Shown: positions 24,706-32,891 of the stretch, in pieces
How positions within the stretch are numbered: position 1 is the stretch's first letter
Layout of the letters: the number at the start of each line of letters is the position of its first letter
Assembly (NCBI RefSeq): GCF_024519455.1
Contig: NZ_JALJRY010000020.1
Coordinates: forward strand, 62,001-126,000
Reading direction: 5' to 3'
Origin: Streptomyces sp. STR69
Lineage (GTDB): Bacteria; Actinomycetota; Actinomycetes; Streptomycetales; Streptomycetaceae
Length of the DNA: 64,000 bases
Position numbers and translations under genes: made by a program
Notes under the pieces: generated by a model
The model's input: the letters and a program-made list of their open reading frames with translations, nothing else
Database searches by the model: none
Told to the model about the DNA's origin: nothing

Positions 24706-25151
24706 CCCTCCCCGACGCCACCCCGATCGACGTCCTGCTCGTCGAGGACGATCCGGGCGACGAACTGATGACCCGGGAAGCCTTCGAGGACAACAAGATC
24801 GGCAACACCCTCCACGTCGTCCGGGACGGCGAGGAGGCACTCGACTTCCTCTACCGGCGCGGCGCGCACACCGGCGCCCCGCAGCCCGACCTCATCCTGC
24901 TCGACCTCAACCTGCCGAAGTACGACGGCCGGCAGGTCCTGGAGAAGATCAAGTCCGACCCGGAACTGGTGCACATCCCCGTCGTCGTCCTGACCACCTC
25001 GTCGGCCGAGGAGGACATCCTCCGCAGCTACAAGCTGCACGCCAACGCCTATGTCACCAAGCCGGTCGACCTGGACCAGTTCATCGCCGCGGTCCGCCAG
25101 ATCGACGACTTCTTCGTGCAGGTGGTCCGCCTGCCCCATCGCTCCGGATGA
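24702..25151 (+). CDS. Rcp1-like single-domain response regulator
   Basis: A 149-aa stand-alone receiver. Acidic residues are in DVLLVEDDPGDELMTREAFE, the phosphoacceptor Asp in DLILLDLNLPKYDG, the Thr/Ser in VVVLTTSSAEED and the Lys in NAYVTKPVDLDQF. The asparagine-rich loop and length are typical of Rcp1-type receivers partnered to phytochrome-like kinases. It overlaps the kinase stop (ATGA) and has no output domain, so it probably relays to another protein such as the neighbouring receiver-PP2C. Confidence 0.93.
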   Translation: MTLPDATPIDVLLVEDDPGDELMTREAFEDNKIGNTLHVVRDGEEALDFLYRRGAHTGAPQPDLILLDLNLPKYDGRQVLEKIKSDPELVHIPVVVLTTSSAEEDILRSYKLHANAYVTKPVDLDQFIAAVRQIDDFFVQVVRLPHRSG

Positions 25152-26330
25152 TCACGGCGCTGCGGGACCGCGTCCGCGCCAGTCCAGGCACACCACCAAG
25201 GCGTCGTCGTCGGGGGTCGGCGTGCCGCGGTGGCCGGTCAGTTCGCGCAGCACGGCCCTGGGCACGTCGGCGGCGGGCAGCAGCCTCGTGTGCTGGACCG
25301 CCCGCGCCAGTGCCGCGTCCCCGTACGCCTCACCCTTGGGCGAGGCCACGGCGTACACCCCGTCGCTGACGAAGAGGATCCGGTCGCCGGGCTCGACCCG
25401 GAAGTCCTGCTCGACGTAGTCGGTCTCCTCGAACATGCCCAGCGGCAGCTGGGCGTCGAAGACGACACGTTCCACCACCCCGTCGCGCAGCCGCAGCGTC
25501 TGCGGAGACCCGGCGTCCACCACCCGCGCCCGCCCGGTGGTGAGTTCGAAGTCGAACATCAACACGGACATATGGCTACGGCCCCGGTAGTGGGCGTACA
25601 CCGCCTGGTCCGCGAGGGCCGCCTGGTCGGCGAGGGGGATGCCCGCCCGGCGTGCGTTGCGCAGGGCGTTGACCGTCAGGTTCGTCAGCAGCGAGGCCTC
25701 TATGCCCTCGCCCATGCCGTTCGAGACGTAGAGCGTGAGACCGTCGGCCGTGGCGGACCAGTCGAAGTTGTCGCCGTGGATCGCGTAGGCGGGCTCCAGT
25801 TGGGCGCCGAGCTCGAACTCGGGGCGGGAGCAGGAGCGGCCGGGCAGCAACTGCCACTGCATCTCCGCCGCCAGAGTGAGCCGGTCCTTGCGCCTGGCCC
25901 GCAGATACAGATCGGTGTCACGCTCGGCCACCAGTACCTCGTGCCCCAACACCTCGGCCAGCTCCGCCAGTTCGGGCAGACACTCGCGTGCGTGGTCGCC
26001 GCCGGGAAGCGTCACGGAGAGCACGCCGAGGCGGTCCCCGCGCACACTGATCGGAAGGTGCACACACACGCTGCCGTCCCCGAAGTTGCCCTCCACGAAA
26101 GGCTCTTGGGCGCCGAAGGCACGGCCCGCGGGGGTGTTGTGCACGGAGACCGGCGGCAGGGTGTGTGGCAGGTCGGTGACGCTCTGCAGCACGGTCAGGC
26201 CGTAGTCGGCCATGAGCAGCTCCACTGAGTCCGCCGCGTACCGCCGGACCAGTTCCCGGCCGACCACGTCGGGCAGTTCGTGGGGAGCCGCGGTACGCAG
26301 CGCCCGCTCGACAGCCATGAATCTGTTCAC
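25152..26330 (-). CDS. GAF-like sensor plus divergent PP2C (SpoIIE-type) protein
   Basis: A 392-aa protein. An N-terminal GAF-like half (VELLMADYGLTVLQSVTDLP, VCVHLPISVRGDRLGVLSV) leads to a PP2C domain from about residue 175 (AAEMQWQLLPGRSC). The first metal block is altered: HGDNFDWSATADG, then YVSNGMGEGIEASLLTNLTV where active enzymes have GDxxGHG, so Asp is replaced by Asn and His by Glu. VSDGVYAVASP and DDDALVVCLDW are retained. The start GTG 26330 fits the family's VNRF...ERALR opening; ATG 26318 is an alternative. It faces the receiver gene tail to tail and is divergent from the MarR gene. Confidence 0.82.
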   Translation of the reverse strand: MNRFMAVERALRTAAPHELPDVVGRELVRRYAADSVELLMADYGLTVLQSVTDLPHTLPPVSVHNTPAGRAFGAQEPFVEGNFGDGSVCVHLPISVRGDRLGVLSVTLPGGDHARECLPELAELAEVLGHEVLVAERDTDLYLRARRKDRLTLAAEMQWQLLPGRSCSRPEFELGAQLEPAYAIHGDNFDWSATADGLTLYVSNGMGEGIEASLLTNLTVNALRNARRAGIPLADQAALADQAVYAHYRGRSHMSVLMFDFELTTGRARVVDAGSPQTLRLRDGVVERVVFDAQLPLGMFEETDYVEQDFRVEPGDRILFVSDGVYAVASPKGEAYGDAALARAVQHTRLLPAADVPRAVLRELTGHRGTPTPDDDALVVCLDWRGRGPAAP

Positions 26331-26420
26331 GATCGCAGGTATGCCAATCTCTCGCCCGGAGAACGCGTAGCGCGTGCCTAGTACCCTGGTACCCGTCCCT
26401 GTGCCTGCGAGAGTGTGATC

Positions 26421-26900
26421 GTGACCTCCATCCACCCCCGCCCCGAACCCGCCGAGGTCGCGCGGGTCACTTCCACGGCCGCGGAACTACTGGAAGTCCT
26501 GTGGGGACGCGCCTCGACCGCGCCCGCGTCCGCCTCGCAGCTGCGGGTCCTGTTCATCCTGGAACACCACGAGGGCATCAACCTGCGCACCCTCGCCGAC
26601 CACCTGGCCTCGACACCGCCGTCGACCAGCCGGCTCTGCGACCGGTTGCAGGCCGCCGGGTTCGTCGACCGCGAGGTGAGCCCCACGGACCGGCGTGAGG
26701 TGCGCCTGTACCTCAGCGATCCCGGGCGGACCTTCCTGTCGGATCTGCGGACCCGCCGCGAGGAGGCGTTGGGCGCGGTGCTGGCACAGATGCCGGCCGC
26801 CGGGCGCAACGCGCTGCTCACGGGTCTGGAGGCGTTCTGCGCGGTGGCGTCGGCGCAGATCCACGACCACGACGAGTCCGCCGACAGCCGCACAGCCTGA
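26421..26900 (+). CDS. MarR family transcriptional regulator
   Basis: A 159-aa winged-helix regulator. The core is SASQLRVLFILEHHEGINLR, TLADHLASTPPSTSRLCDRL and the wing FVDREVSPTDRREVRLYLSD. Long helices at both ends make the dimer interface. GTG 26421 is 7 bases after GAGAG; the upstream GTG 26415 has no room for a ribosome site. It is divergent from the PP2C gene across 90 bp and probably controls it. Confidence 0.9.
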   Translation: MTSIHPRPEPAEVARVTSTAAELLEVLWGRASTAPASASQLRVLFILEHHEGINLRTLADHLASTPPSTSRLCDRLQAAGFVDREVSPTDRREVRLYLSDPGRTFLSDLRTRREEALGAVLAQMPAAGRNALLTGLEAFCAVASAQIHDHDESADSRTA

Positions 26901-26948
26901 CCGAGCCGCGCAGGAGTGCCCACGTCACGCTCCGCGACGGCGACGCGA

Positions 26949-27776
26949 TCAGCCGCGTGCGAAGGCGAGGAGGTCCGCGTCGAACCGATCGGCGAACTCG
27001 GGGACCATCGCCAGGCCGTGCGGAGCGCCCGGGTAGATCTTGTAGGTCACGTCCTTGACGAGTTTCGAGGACTTGTCGGCGGAGGCCACGATGGGAACGA
27101 TCTGGTCGTCGTCGCCGTGCACGATCAAGGTGGGGACGTCGATCTTCTTGAGGTCTTCGGTGAGGTCGGTCTCGGAGAACGCCTTGACACAGTCGTAGGC
27201 ACCCTTGATTCCCACGGTCATGCTCCAGAGCCAGAACTGGTCCCGAGTCCCCTGGGTGACGGTCGAGTTGTCGCGGTTGGCGCCGAAGAACGGAGCGCTG
27301 AGATCTTTGTAGAACTGCGAACGGTCCGTTTCCACACCCTTGCGGATCTCGTCGAAGGCCTCGATCGGCAGGCCTTCGGGATTCGCGTCCGTCTTGAGCA
27401 TCAGCGGCGGGATCGCGCCGAGCAGAACGACCTTGGCGACCCGACCGGACCCGTGCCGGCCGATGTAGCGGGTGACCTCGCCGCCGCCCGTCGAGTGACC
27501 GACGAGAATCACGTCGCGCAGGTCGAGGGCTTCGATGACCGCTGCCAGGTCGTCGGCGTACGTGTCGAGGTCGTTGCCCTCCCAGGGCTGATCGGAGCGT
27601 CCGCCCCCGCGCCGGTCGTGGGCCACTGCGCGGAATCCGTTGTCCGCCATCAGTTTCAACTGGGGATCCCACGCGTCGGCCGTCAGCGGCCACCCGTGGG
27701 AGAAGACGACCGGCTGTCCCGACCCCCAGTCCTTGTAGAAGATCCGCGTGCCGTCCGTACTGGTGGCGAAAGGCAT
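26949..27776 (-). CDS. alpha/beta hydrolase, non-haem chloroperoxidase-like
   Basis: A 275-aa alpha/beta hydrolase. The oxyanion block is VVFSHGWPLTADAWD, the nucleophile Ser is in LVGHSTGGGEVTRYI, the acid Asp in VHGDDDQIVPIV and the His in GAPHGLAMV, all standard for the cofactor-free haloperoxidase/esterase group. HDRRGGGRSDQP differs from the usual HDRRGHGRS by one residue. Family members are perhydrolases or esterases; the physiological substrate is unknown. It converges on the MarR gene and has a 241-bp divergent gap to the next hydrolase. Confidence 0.92.
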   Translation of the reverse strand: MPFATSTDGTRIFYKDWGSGQPVVFSHGWPLTADAWDPQLKLMADNGFRAVAHDRRGGGRSDQPWEGNDLDTYADDLAAVIEALDLRDVILVGHSTGGGEVTRYIGRHGSGRVAKVVLLGAIPPLMLKTDANPEGLPIEAFDEIRKGVETDRSQFYKDLSAPFFGANRDNSTVTQGTRDQFWLWSMTVGIKGAYDCVKAFSETDLTEDLKKIDVPTLIVHGDDDQIVPIVASADKSSKLVKDVTYKIYPGAPHGLAMVPEFADRFDADLLAFARG

Positions 27777-28017
27777 GGTGTTTTCCTCCCGAAATGCTCG
27801 AACTGTTGGAGTACGTCATACGGGGAATCGACGGAAGCCGTCGGTGGCGAGAGGCGACCGGAATGAACACGTCGACCACAACACTCTAGGCGAGGCGAGG
27901 CACTTCCGCGTGTCGGGCGAATTCCTCGGCCGCTTCCACCGTAACCCGGGAGACGAACGAAAAACGTCGGACCGTGGTTCGATCTTTCGCACCCGCGCGC
28001 TGGCTACCGTTTCGGCC

Positions 28018-28902
28018 ATGCCGGAACAGACAGCGCGGAACGTCGGCCCGTCCGGAATCGATATCGCCTACGAACGTTTCGGTGACCCCGACGCACCGCC
28101 GATCCTGCTGATCATGGGAGCCGGCGCACAGCTGATCAACTGGCCGGAGGGCTTCTGCCGGGCGCTGGTGGACCGGGGCTCGCACGTGATCCGATTCGAC
28201 ACCCGGGACTCCGGCCGGTCGACACACTTCACCGACGCGCCCGTGCCGGACTTCGCGGCGGCCCTGGCCGGTGACCTCTCGACGGTCGCCTACGCGCTCT
28301 CCGACCTGGCGGCCGATACCGTCGGCCTGCTCGACGTGCTCGGCCTCGACGCCGTACACCTCGTCGGCTCGTCGATGGGCGGGATGATCGCCCAGATGAT
28401 CGCGATCGAGCACCCGGAACGGGTCCGCTCGCTCACCTCGATGATGTCCACGACCGGCGAACCCGGCGTGGGGGAGGCCGACTTCTCGGTGTTCGCCGGA
28501 CTGGGCGCACCACCGTGGGACCGGGAGGCATTCGTCGAGTGGCAGGTGAGCGCTCTGCGACTTGCCGCATCCCCCGGTTTCGCGTTCGACGCACAGGCAG
28601 CGGCCGACCGCGCCGGACGCGTCTTCGACCGGGGCTACGACCCTCTCGGCATCCAGCGTCAGGGCCTCGCGGTCGTGGCGACGGGCGACCGCACCGAACG
28701 CCTGCGCTCACTGCGGGTGCCCACGCTGGTCGTGCACGGCGCCGCCGACATCGTGTGCGACGTCAGTGGCGCCCACGCCACGGCCGCCGCCGTACCGGGC
28801 GCCGAACTGCTGATCCTCGACGGGATGGGCCACCACCTCCCGCAGGAGATCTGGCTCCAACTCGCCACCCGCATCGGCGAGTTCCTCCGGCCCTCGCGGT
28901 GA
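28018..28902 (+). CDS. alpha/beta hydrolase, RdmC/TAP-like
   Basis: A 294-aa alpha/beta hydrolase with IDIAYERFGDPDAPPILLIM, the oxyanion Met-Gly loop IMGAGAQLINWP, the nucleophile Ser in HLVGSSMGGMIAQMIA, Asp in VVHGAADIVCDV and His in GMGHHLPQEIW. The MGAGAQ and GSSMGG patterns match RdmC-like esterases of aromatic polyketide pathways and their many catabolic relatives. No polyketide genes lie nearby, so a general esterase role is more likely. ATG 28018 is the only well-placed start after a long open upstream frame. Confidence 0.88.
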   Translation: MPEQTARNVGPSGIDIAYERFGDPDAPPILLIMGAGAQLINWPEGFCRALVDRGSHVIRFDTRDSGRSTHFTDAPVPDFAAALAGDLSTVAYALSDLAADTVGLLDVLGLDAVHLVGSSMGGMIAQMIAIEHPERVRSLTSMMSTTGEPGVGEADFSVFAGLGAPPWDREAFVEWQVSALRLAASPGFAFDAQAAADRAGRVFDRGYDPLGIQRQGLAVVATGDRTERLRSLRVPTLVVHGAADIVCDVSGAHATAAAVPGAELLILDGMGHHLPQEIWLQLATRIGEFLRPSR

Positions 28903-28948
28903 GGAAATCCGTTGGACAACTCGGCGGCCGGGGGCGAGCGTTGGCGGA

Positions 28949-29692
28949 ATGCAGCAGGAGAAGATCTGGGACGCCGACACCGCCCGGCGGTACGACACCA
29001 TTGGCATCGGCATGTTCGCGCCCGAGACGTTGGGGCCGACCGTGGACCGGCTCGCACAACTCGCCGGAGACGGCGCGGCACTTGAGTTCGCCGTCGGGAC
29101 CGGCCGGGTCGCCGTGCCGCTCGCCGAGCGCGGAGTCCCCGTCACCGGCATCGAGTTGTCACGCCCGATGGTGGAGCGACTGCGGACCAAGGCGGACGAG
29201 GCGACGATCCCCGTGACCATCGGCGACATGGCGACCACGGTCGTCCCCGGGACGTACAGCCTGGTCTATCTCGTCTACAACACCATCTCGAACCTGCTCA
29301 CGCAGGCCGCGCAGGTCGAGTGCTTCCGCAACGCCGCCCGCCATCTCGCACCGGGCGGCCGGTTCGTGATCGAGCTCTGGGTACCCGAGCTGCGCAAGCT
29401 GCCGCCGGGCCAGCACGCCACCGTCTGGCTGACCGACCCCGACTACATCGGTCTGGACACCTACGACGTCCTCAACCAGCACGTCGTGTCGCACCACTTC
29501 CGGTTCGACGGGACCGGGCAGGCGCGGCTCGACCTCAGCCCGCACCGCTACGTCTGGCCGGCCGAACTCGACCTCATGGCCCAGTTGGCGGGCTTCGAAC
29601 TGGAGACGAGACACGCGGACTGGAACGGGGCCGAGTTCACCGCCGAGTCGACTTCTCATGTCTCCGTCTACCGAGTCCCGGCCACGTCCTGA
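28949..29692 (+). CDS. class I SAM-dependent methyltransferase
   Basis: A 247-aa methyltransferase. The SAM motif I is present in an unusual form (ALEFAVGTGRVAVPLAERGV in place of the more common ELGCGTG), motif II as VTGIELSRPMVERLR and the post-motif as ARHLAPGGRFVIELWVPELR. The rest shows the SnoaL-free DUF-type tail with an ADWNGAEFTAESTSHVSVYR end. It starts 46 bp after the hydrolase stop in the same direction and may be co-transcribed with it. The substrate is unknown. Confidence 0.88.
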   Translation: MQQEKIWDADTARRYDTIGIGMFAPETLGPTVDRLAQLAGDGAALEFAVGTGRVAVPLAERGVPVTGIELSRPMVERLRTKADEATIPVTIGDMATTVVPGTYSLVYLVYNTISNLLTQAAQVECFRNAARHLAPGGRFVIELWVPELRKLPPGQHATVWLTDPDYIGLDTYDVLNQHVVSHHFRFDGTGQARLDLSPHRYVWPAELDLMAQLAGFELETRHADWNGAEFTAESTSHVSVYRVPATS

Positions 29693-29701
29693 CCACCCGA
29701 C

Positions 29702-30199
29702 TCACGTCCGGAGCGGGCCGCCGCCGGTGGCACCCGCGTCCGGGCCGTCCGTCAGCGCGATGCGCGCGATGATGCGCTTGCCGACCGGCTCGCGCCGCGC
29801 CTCGAAGCCGCCCGCGACGGCCCGCACGATCTCCAGGCCATGCCGGCCCACCCGTTGGGCGTCCGTGGCGTGGGCGACCGGCAGCACCGGGTCGGAGTCC
29901 CACACCTCCACCTCGACCAGGGCACCGACGATCCGCAGATCCATCAACACCGGGCCGGGCGCGTACTTGCGGGCGTTGGTGACCAGTTCGCTGACCACCA
30001 ACTGCGTGAGATCCATGGCGCGGGCCGACACCGGCAACCCGTACTCGGCCCGTGCCCGGGTGAGGAACATCGCGGCCAGCCGCCGGGCCTCGGCGATGCA
30101 CGAGCCGTCCCCGTCCAGGGCCACGGTGGACCGCAGGGGCCGAGTCCGCGCCCTGGCCTGCGGCGCTGTGTCGTCGTCCTCCGAAGAGTCTGGTTCCAT
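29702..30199 (-). CDS. RsbW-like ATP-binding anti-sigma/regulatory protein
   Basis: A 165-aa HATPase of the RsbW/SpoIIAB group. The N box is VVSELVTNARKYAPGPV, the G1 region is EVEVWDSDPVLP and the G2 region HGLEIVRAVAGGFEAR. A basic-acidic N-terminal tail of about 35 residues precedes the fold. Such proteins are Ser/Thr kinases of STAS antagonists or bind sigma factors; many Streptomyces copies are orphans. It is divergent from the STAS gene 172 bp away, a natural partner, while the PP2C proteins at 21.7 and 25.2 kb could reverse its action. Confidence 0.9.
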   Translation of the reverse strand: MEPDSSEDDDTAPQARARTRPLRSTVALDGDGSCIAEARRLAAMFLTRARAEYGLPVSARAMDLTQLVVSELVTNARKYAPGPVLMDLRIVGALVEVEVWDSDPVLPVAHATDAQRVGRHGLEIVRAVAGGFEARREPVGKRIIARIALTDGPDAGATGGGPLRT

Positions 30200-30371
30200 C
30201 CGGATCGTCTCACCGCCTTCCGCGTGCCCCGCGCATACCCCGTGAGGCAACACCCACTCCGTCGATTCCCGTCGGCTCCACCGGACGGCAGGCATCAACC
30301 GTACGATGCGGGGCAGCACTTCGGATGAACGTCCTGATCCGTAGCGCTCACCCACTCGTGTATGAGGACAG

Positions 30372-30734
30372 ATGGTGGACACCGAACAAGCGGGGCAGCC
30401 GGGGCAGTTGTCGGTCAGGACCGACGTCGTCGACGGCACCTCGGTCGTGACCGCCGCCGGAGAGATCGACCAGCAGACGGCGGGCTCGCTCAGGGAGGCG
30501 CTGGACCTGCCGGACGGGGTCGCGCCGCACGTCGTCCTCGACCTGAGCCAGGTCACCTTCATGGACTCCAGCGGCATCAACATCCTCCTCGCCGTCCACC
30601 AGACGCTCGCCCACGCGGACGGCTGGCTGCGACTGGCCGGGACCACCCCTCCCGTGCTGCGCATCATCCAGCTCGTCGGCATCGACGGAGTCATCGACTG
30701 CTGCCCGACGGTCCAACAGGCCCTCTCTCAGTAA
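30372..30734 (+). CDS. STAS-domain anti-sigma factor antagonist
   Basis: A 120-aa STAS protein. It reads VVTAAGEIDQQTAGSLREAL then VVLDLSQVTFMDSSGINILL, where the Ser pair in MDSSG is the phospho-switch site recognised by RsbW-type kinases. A short disordered N-terminus precedes the domain. Phosphorylation by the divergent RsbW-like protein would inactivate it and dephosphorylation by a SpoIIE-type PP2C would activate it. Confidence 0.94.
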   Translation: MVDTEQAGQPGQLSVRTDVVDGTSVVTAAGEIDQQTAGSLREALDLPDGVAPHVVLDLSQVTFMDSSGINILLAVHQTLAHADGWLRLAGTTPPVLRIIQLVGIDGVIDCCPTVQQALSQ

Positions 30735-30818
30735 CAGTTGGGGCAACGCCGGCGCCCTCCGCAGGCCGGTCCGGAAAACCGCTGTCCTGACGGCGGAGGG
30801 CGGTGATAGACATCCGGC

Positions 30819-31592
30819 GTGACGAAGACTCTCGAATTCCCGGACCTGCTGCGGCTGATCGAAGAACGGTCGACGGCGTTCCGGGCCGCGGTCGCGGCCG
30901 CACCCAGCCTCGACGCGCAGGTGCCGACCTGCCCCGAGTGGACACTGCTCGACCTGGTGCATCACCTGGGCACCGTGCATCGCCGCTGGGCCGCCACCGT
31001 TGCCGCGGGGCCCGCTGACGGTCGGGCGACCCCGGCCGCCTCGGAAGCGCCCCGGGAGCGGGAGGCACTGCTCGCCTGGTCGGCCGAGTCCACGCAGCAA
31101 CTCATGGGCGCATTGCGGGAGTTCGGCCCGGATCGTGGCTGCTGGACATGGTGGGGCGACTCGCAGTCCCCGCAGACCTCCGGTGCCGTCGCCCGGCACC
31201 AGGTGCAGGAGGCCATGGTGCACACCTACGACGTCCAGATCACCCTGGGTGACCCGCAGCCGCTGCCGGAAGAGGCGGCAGTGGACGGTGTCGAGGAGTT
31301 CCTGTTCACCTGTTGCGCGACGGACAGCGCCTGGCCGCACGACCCCGCCACTGTCGACTACCACGCCACCGAAGGCCGATCCTGGCGCCTCGCGCTCTCG
31401 GCCGCGGGCGCGCGGGCCACCCTTGTTCCCGCATCCGCGACGATTCCGGCCGACACCGCCTACGCCTCCGCCCGGGCTACGGCCGGTGAACTGGTCCTTT
31501 TCCTGTACGGCCGTATCTACGTCGACTCCGTGAAGTACGACGGCGAGCGACGACTCTTCGACCAGCTCATCGCCTGGGACCCGGAGGCCTGA
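30819..31592 (+). CDS. maleylpyruvate isomerase-like (DinB/MDMPI family) protein
   Basis: A 257-aa protein of the mycothiol-dependent maleylpyruvate isomerase N-terminal fold. The metal-site helices are VPTCPEWTLLDLVHHLGTVH and VARHQVQEAMVHTYDVQI, with the conserved His residues in HHLG, H in the ARHQ region and the HTYD motif. The C-terminal part (ARATAGELVLFLYGR) is the usual SCP2-like cap. Actinobacterial members are thiol-transferases or isomerases that depend on mycothiol. GTG 30819 is the start. Confidence 0.88.
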   Translation: MTKTLEFPDLLRLIEERSTAFRAAVAAAPSLDAQVPTCPEWTLLDLVHHLGTVHRRWAATVAAGPADGRATPAASEAPREREALLAWSAESTQQLMGALREFGPDRGCWTWWGDSQSPQTSGAVARHQVQEAMVHTYDVQITLGDPQPLPEEAAVDGVEEFLFTCCATDSAWPHDPATVDYHATEGRSWRLALSAAGARATLVPASATIPADTAYASARATAGELVLFLYGRIYVDSVKYDGERRLFDQLIAWDPEA

Positions 31593-31649
31593 CCGAACGC
31601 CACCCGGTCACCGCATCCGCTCGGCTAGGGTGCTTCCGGAGGTGGTCAA

Positions 31650-32891
31650 GTGGCCGACAGCGCACGGGAGTTGAGCGAGTCGCCGGAATCCACGACCGTG
31701 GTGGTGATCGGCGCCGGCCCGGCCGGTATGACCGTCGCGAACCTGTTGCAGCAGAGCGGCGTCGACTGCGTCGTGCTGGAACGCCGGAGCCGCGAGTACG
31801 TGGCCCAACGGCAGCGAGCCGGCATCGTCGAGACCCGCGCCGTGCGCATGTTCGACTCCTGGGGACTGGCCGACCGCGTCCTGGGCGGTGTCCCGCACGA
31901 GGGCATCCTGGAGCTCCGGGTCGACGGCGAACCCCATCTGGTGTCGGACTACGACGGCTCCGAAGGACCGACCGCCCGTCTCTGTCCCCAGCAGATGCTG
32001 GTCCAGAAGCTCACCGCCGAGTACCTCGCGAAAGGCGGCGACCTGCGCTTCGAGGCCGCGGACGTCTCCCTGCACGACCTGACCGGCGAGCACCCGACCG
32101 TCCGCTACCGCACCGCGGACGGCGGCCTCCGCACCCTCACCTGCGCCTACGTCGCGGGCTGCGACGGCGACCACGGCATCAGCCGCACCTCCGTCCCCGA
32201 CGGGGCCCTCACGCCGTACGCCTTCGATCACGGCATCGGCTGGCTGACGGTCCTGGCCGACGCCCCGTCCCCGGCCCACCCGCTGCTGGCCGTCAGCCCG
32301 CAGGGCTTCGCCGCGCACTTCCCGCGCGGCCCGTACACCAGCCGCTACTACCTCCAGTGCCCGCCCGACGACCACCCCGACGCCTGGCCCGACGACCGCG
32401 TCTGGGACGCCCTGCGCACCCGGCTCGGCGACCCGGCCCTCGTCTCCGGCCCGATCACCGACCGCGAGATCTTCCGGCTCCGCAGCCTCGTCCACGATCC
32501 GATGCAGTACGGCCGCCTCTTCCTCGTCGGCGACGCGGCGCACATCGTCTCGCCGATGGGCGGCAAAGGGATGAACCTCGCGCTCTACGACGCCGATCTC
32601 TTCGCCCGGGCCGTACGTGACTCCGTCCACGACCACGACGACACGGGCCTGCGCACCTACTCGGCGCGTTGTCTGCGCCGGGTCTGGAGCGACCAGGAGT
32701 TCTCCCACTGGATGACCGGCATGCTGCACGACGCCGGCGACGCCACCGGCTCCGGCCCCTTCCGGCGCGGGCTGGCCCGCGCCCGGCTCGACCGGCTCTT
32801 CACGGCCCCCGGCGCGGCCCGCGCCTTCTCCGAACTCATGACAGGGCTGGAGTTCGGAGAAAGCGCCGGGCCGCCGAGTCGAGGTCAGTGA
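31650..32891 (+). CDS. PobA-like flavoprotein aromatic hydroxylase
   Basis: A 413-aa class A flavin monooxygenase resembling 4-hydroxybenzoate 3-monooxygenase. FAD motif 1 is VVVIGAGPAGMTVANLLQQ (about residues 18-36), the RQRAGIVETRAVRMFDSWGL block is diagnostic of PobA, CDGDHGISRTSVP follows near 170, and the second FAD motif is LFLVGDAAHIVSPMGGKGMN near 290. PobA makes protocatechuate from 4-hydroxybenzoate. No protocatechuate dioxygenase genes are nearby, so the substrate is provisional. The last 7 bp overlap the convergent hydrolase gene. Confidence 0.87.
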   Translation: MADSARELSESPESTTVVVIGAGPAGMTVANLLQQSGVDCVVLERRSREYVAQRQRAGIVETRAVRMFDSWGLADRVLGGVPHEGILELRVDGEPHLVSDYDGSEGPTARLCPQQMLVQKLTAEYLAKGGDLRFEAADVSLHDLTGEHPTVRYRTADGGLRTLTCAYVAGCDGDHGISRTSVPDGALTPYAFDHGIGWLTVLADAPSPAHPLLAVSPQGFAAHFPRGPYTSRYYLQCPPDDHPDAWPDDRVWDALRTRLGDPALVSGPITDREIFRLRSLVHDPMQYGRLFLVGDAAHIVSPMGGKGMNLALYDADLFARAVRDSVHDHDDTGLRTYSARCLRRVWSDQEFSHWMTGMLHDAGDATGSGPFRRGLARARLDRLFTAPGAARAFSELMTGLEFGESAGPPSRGQ

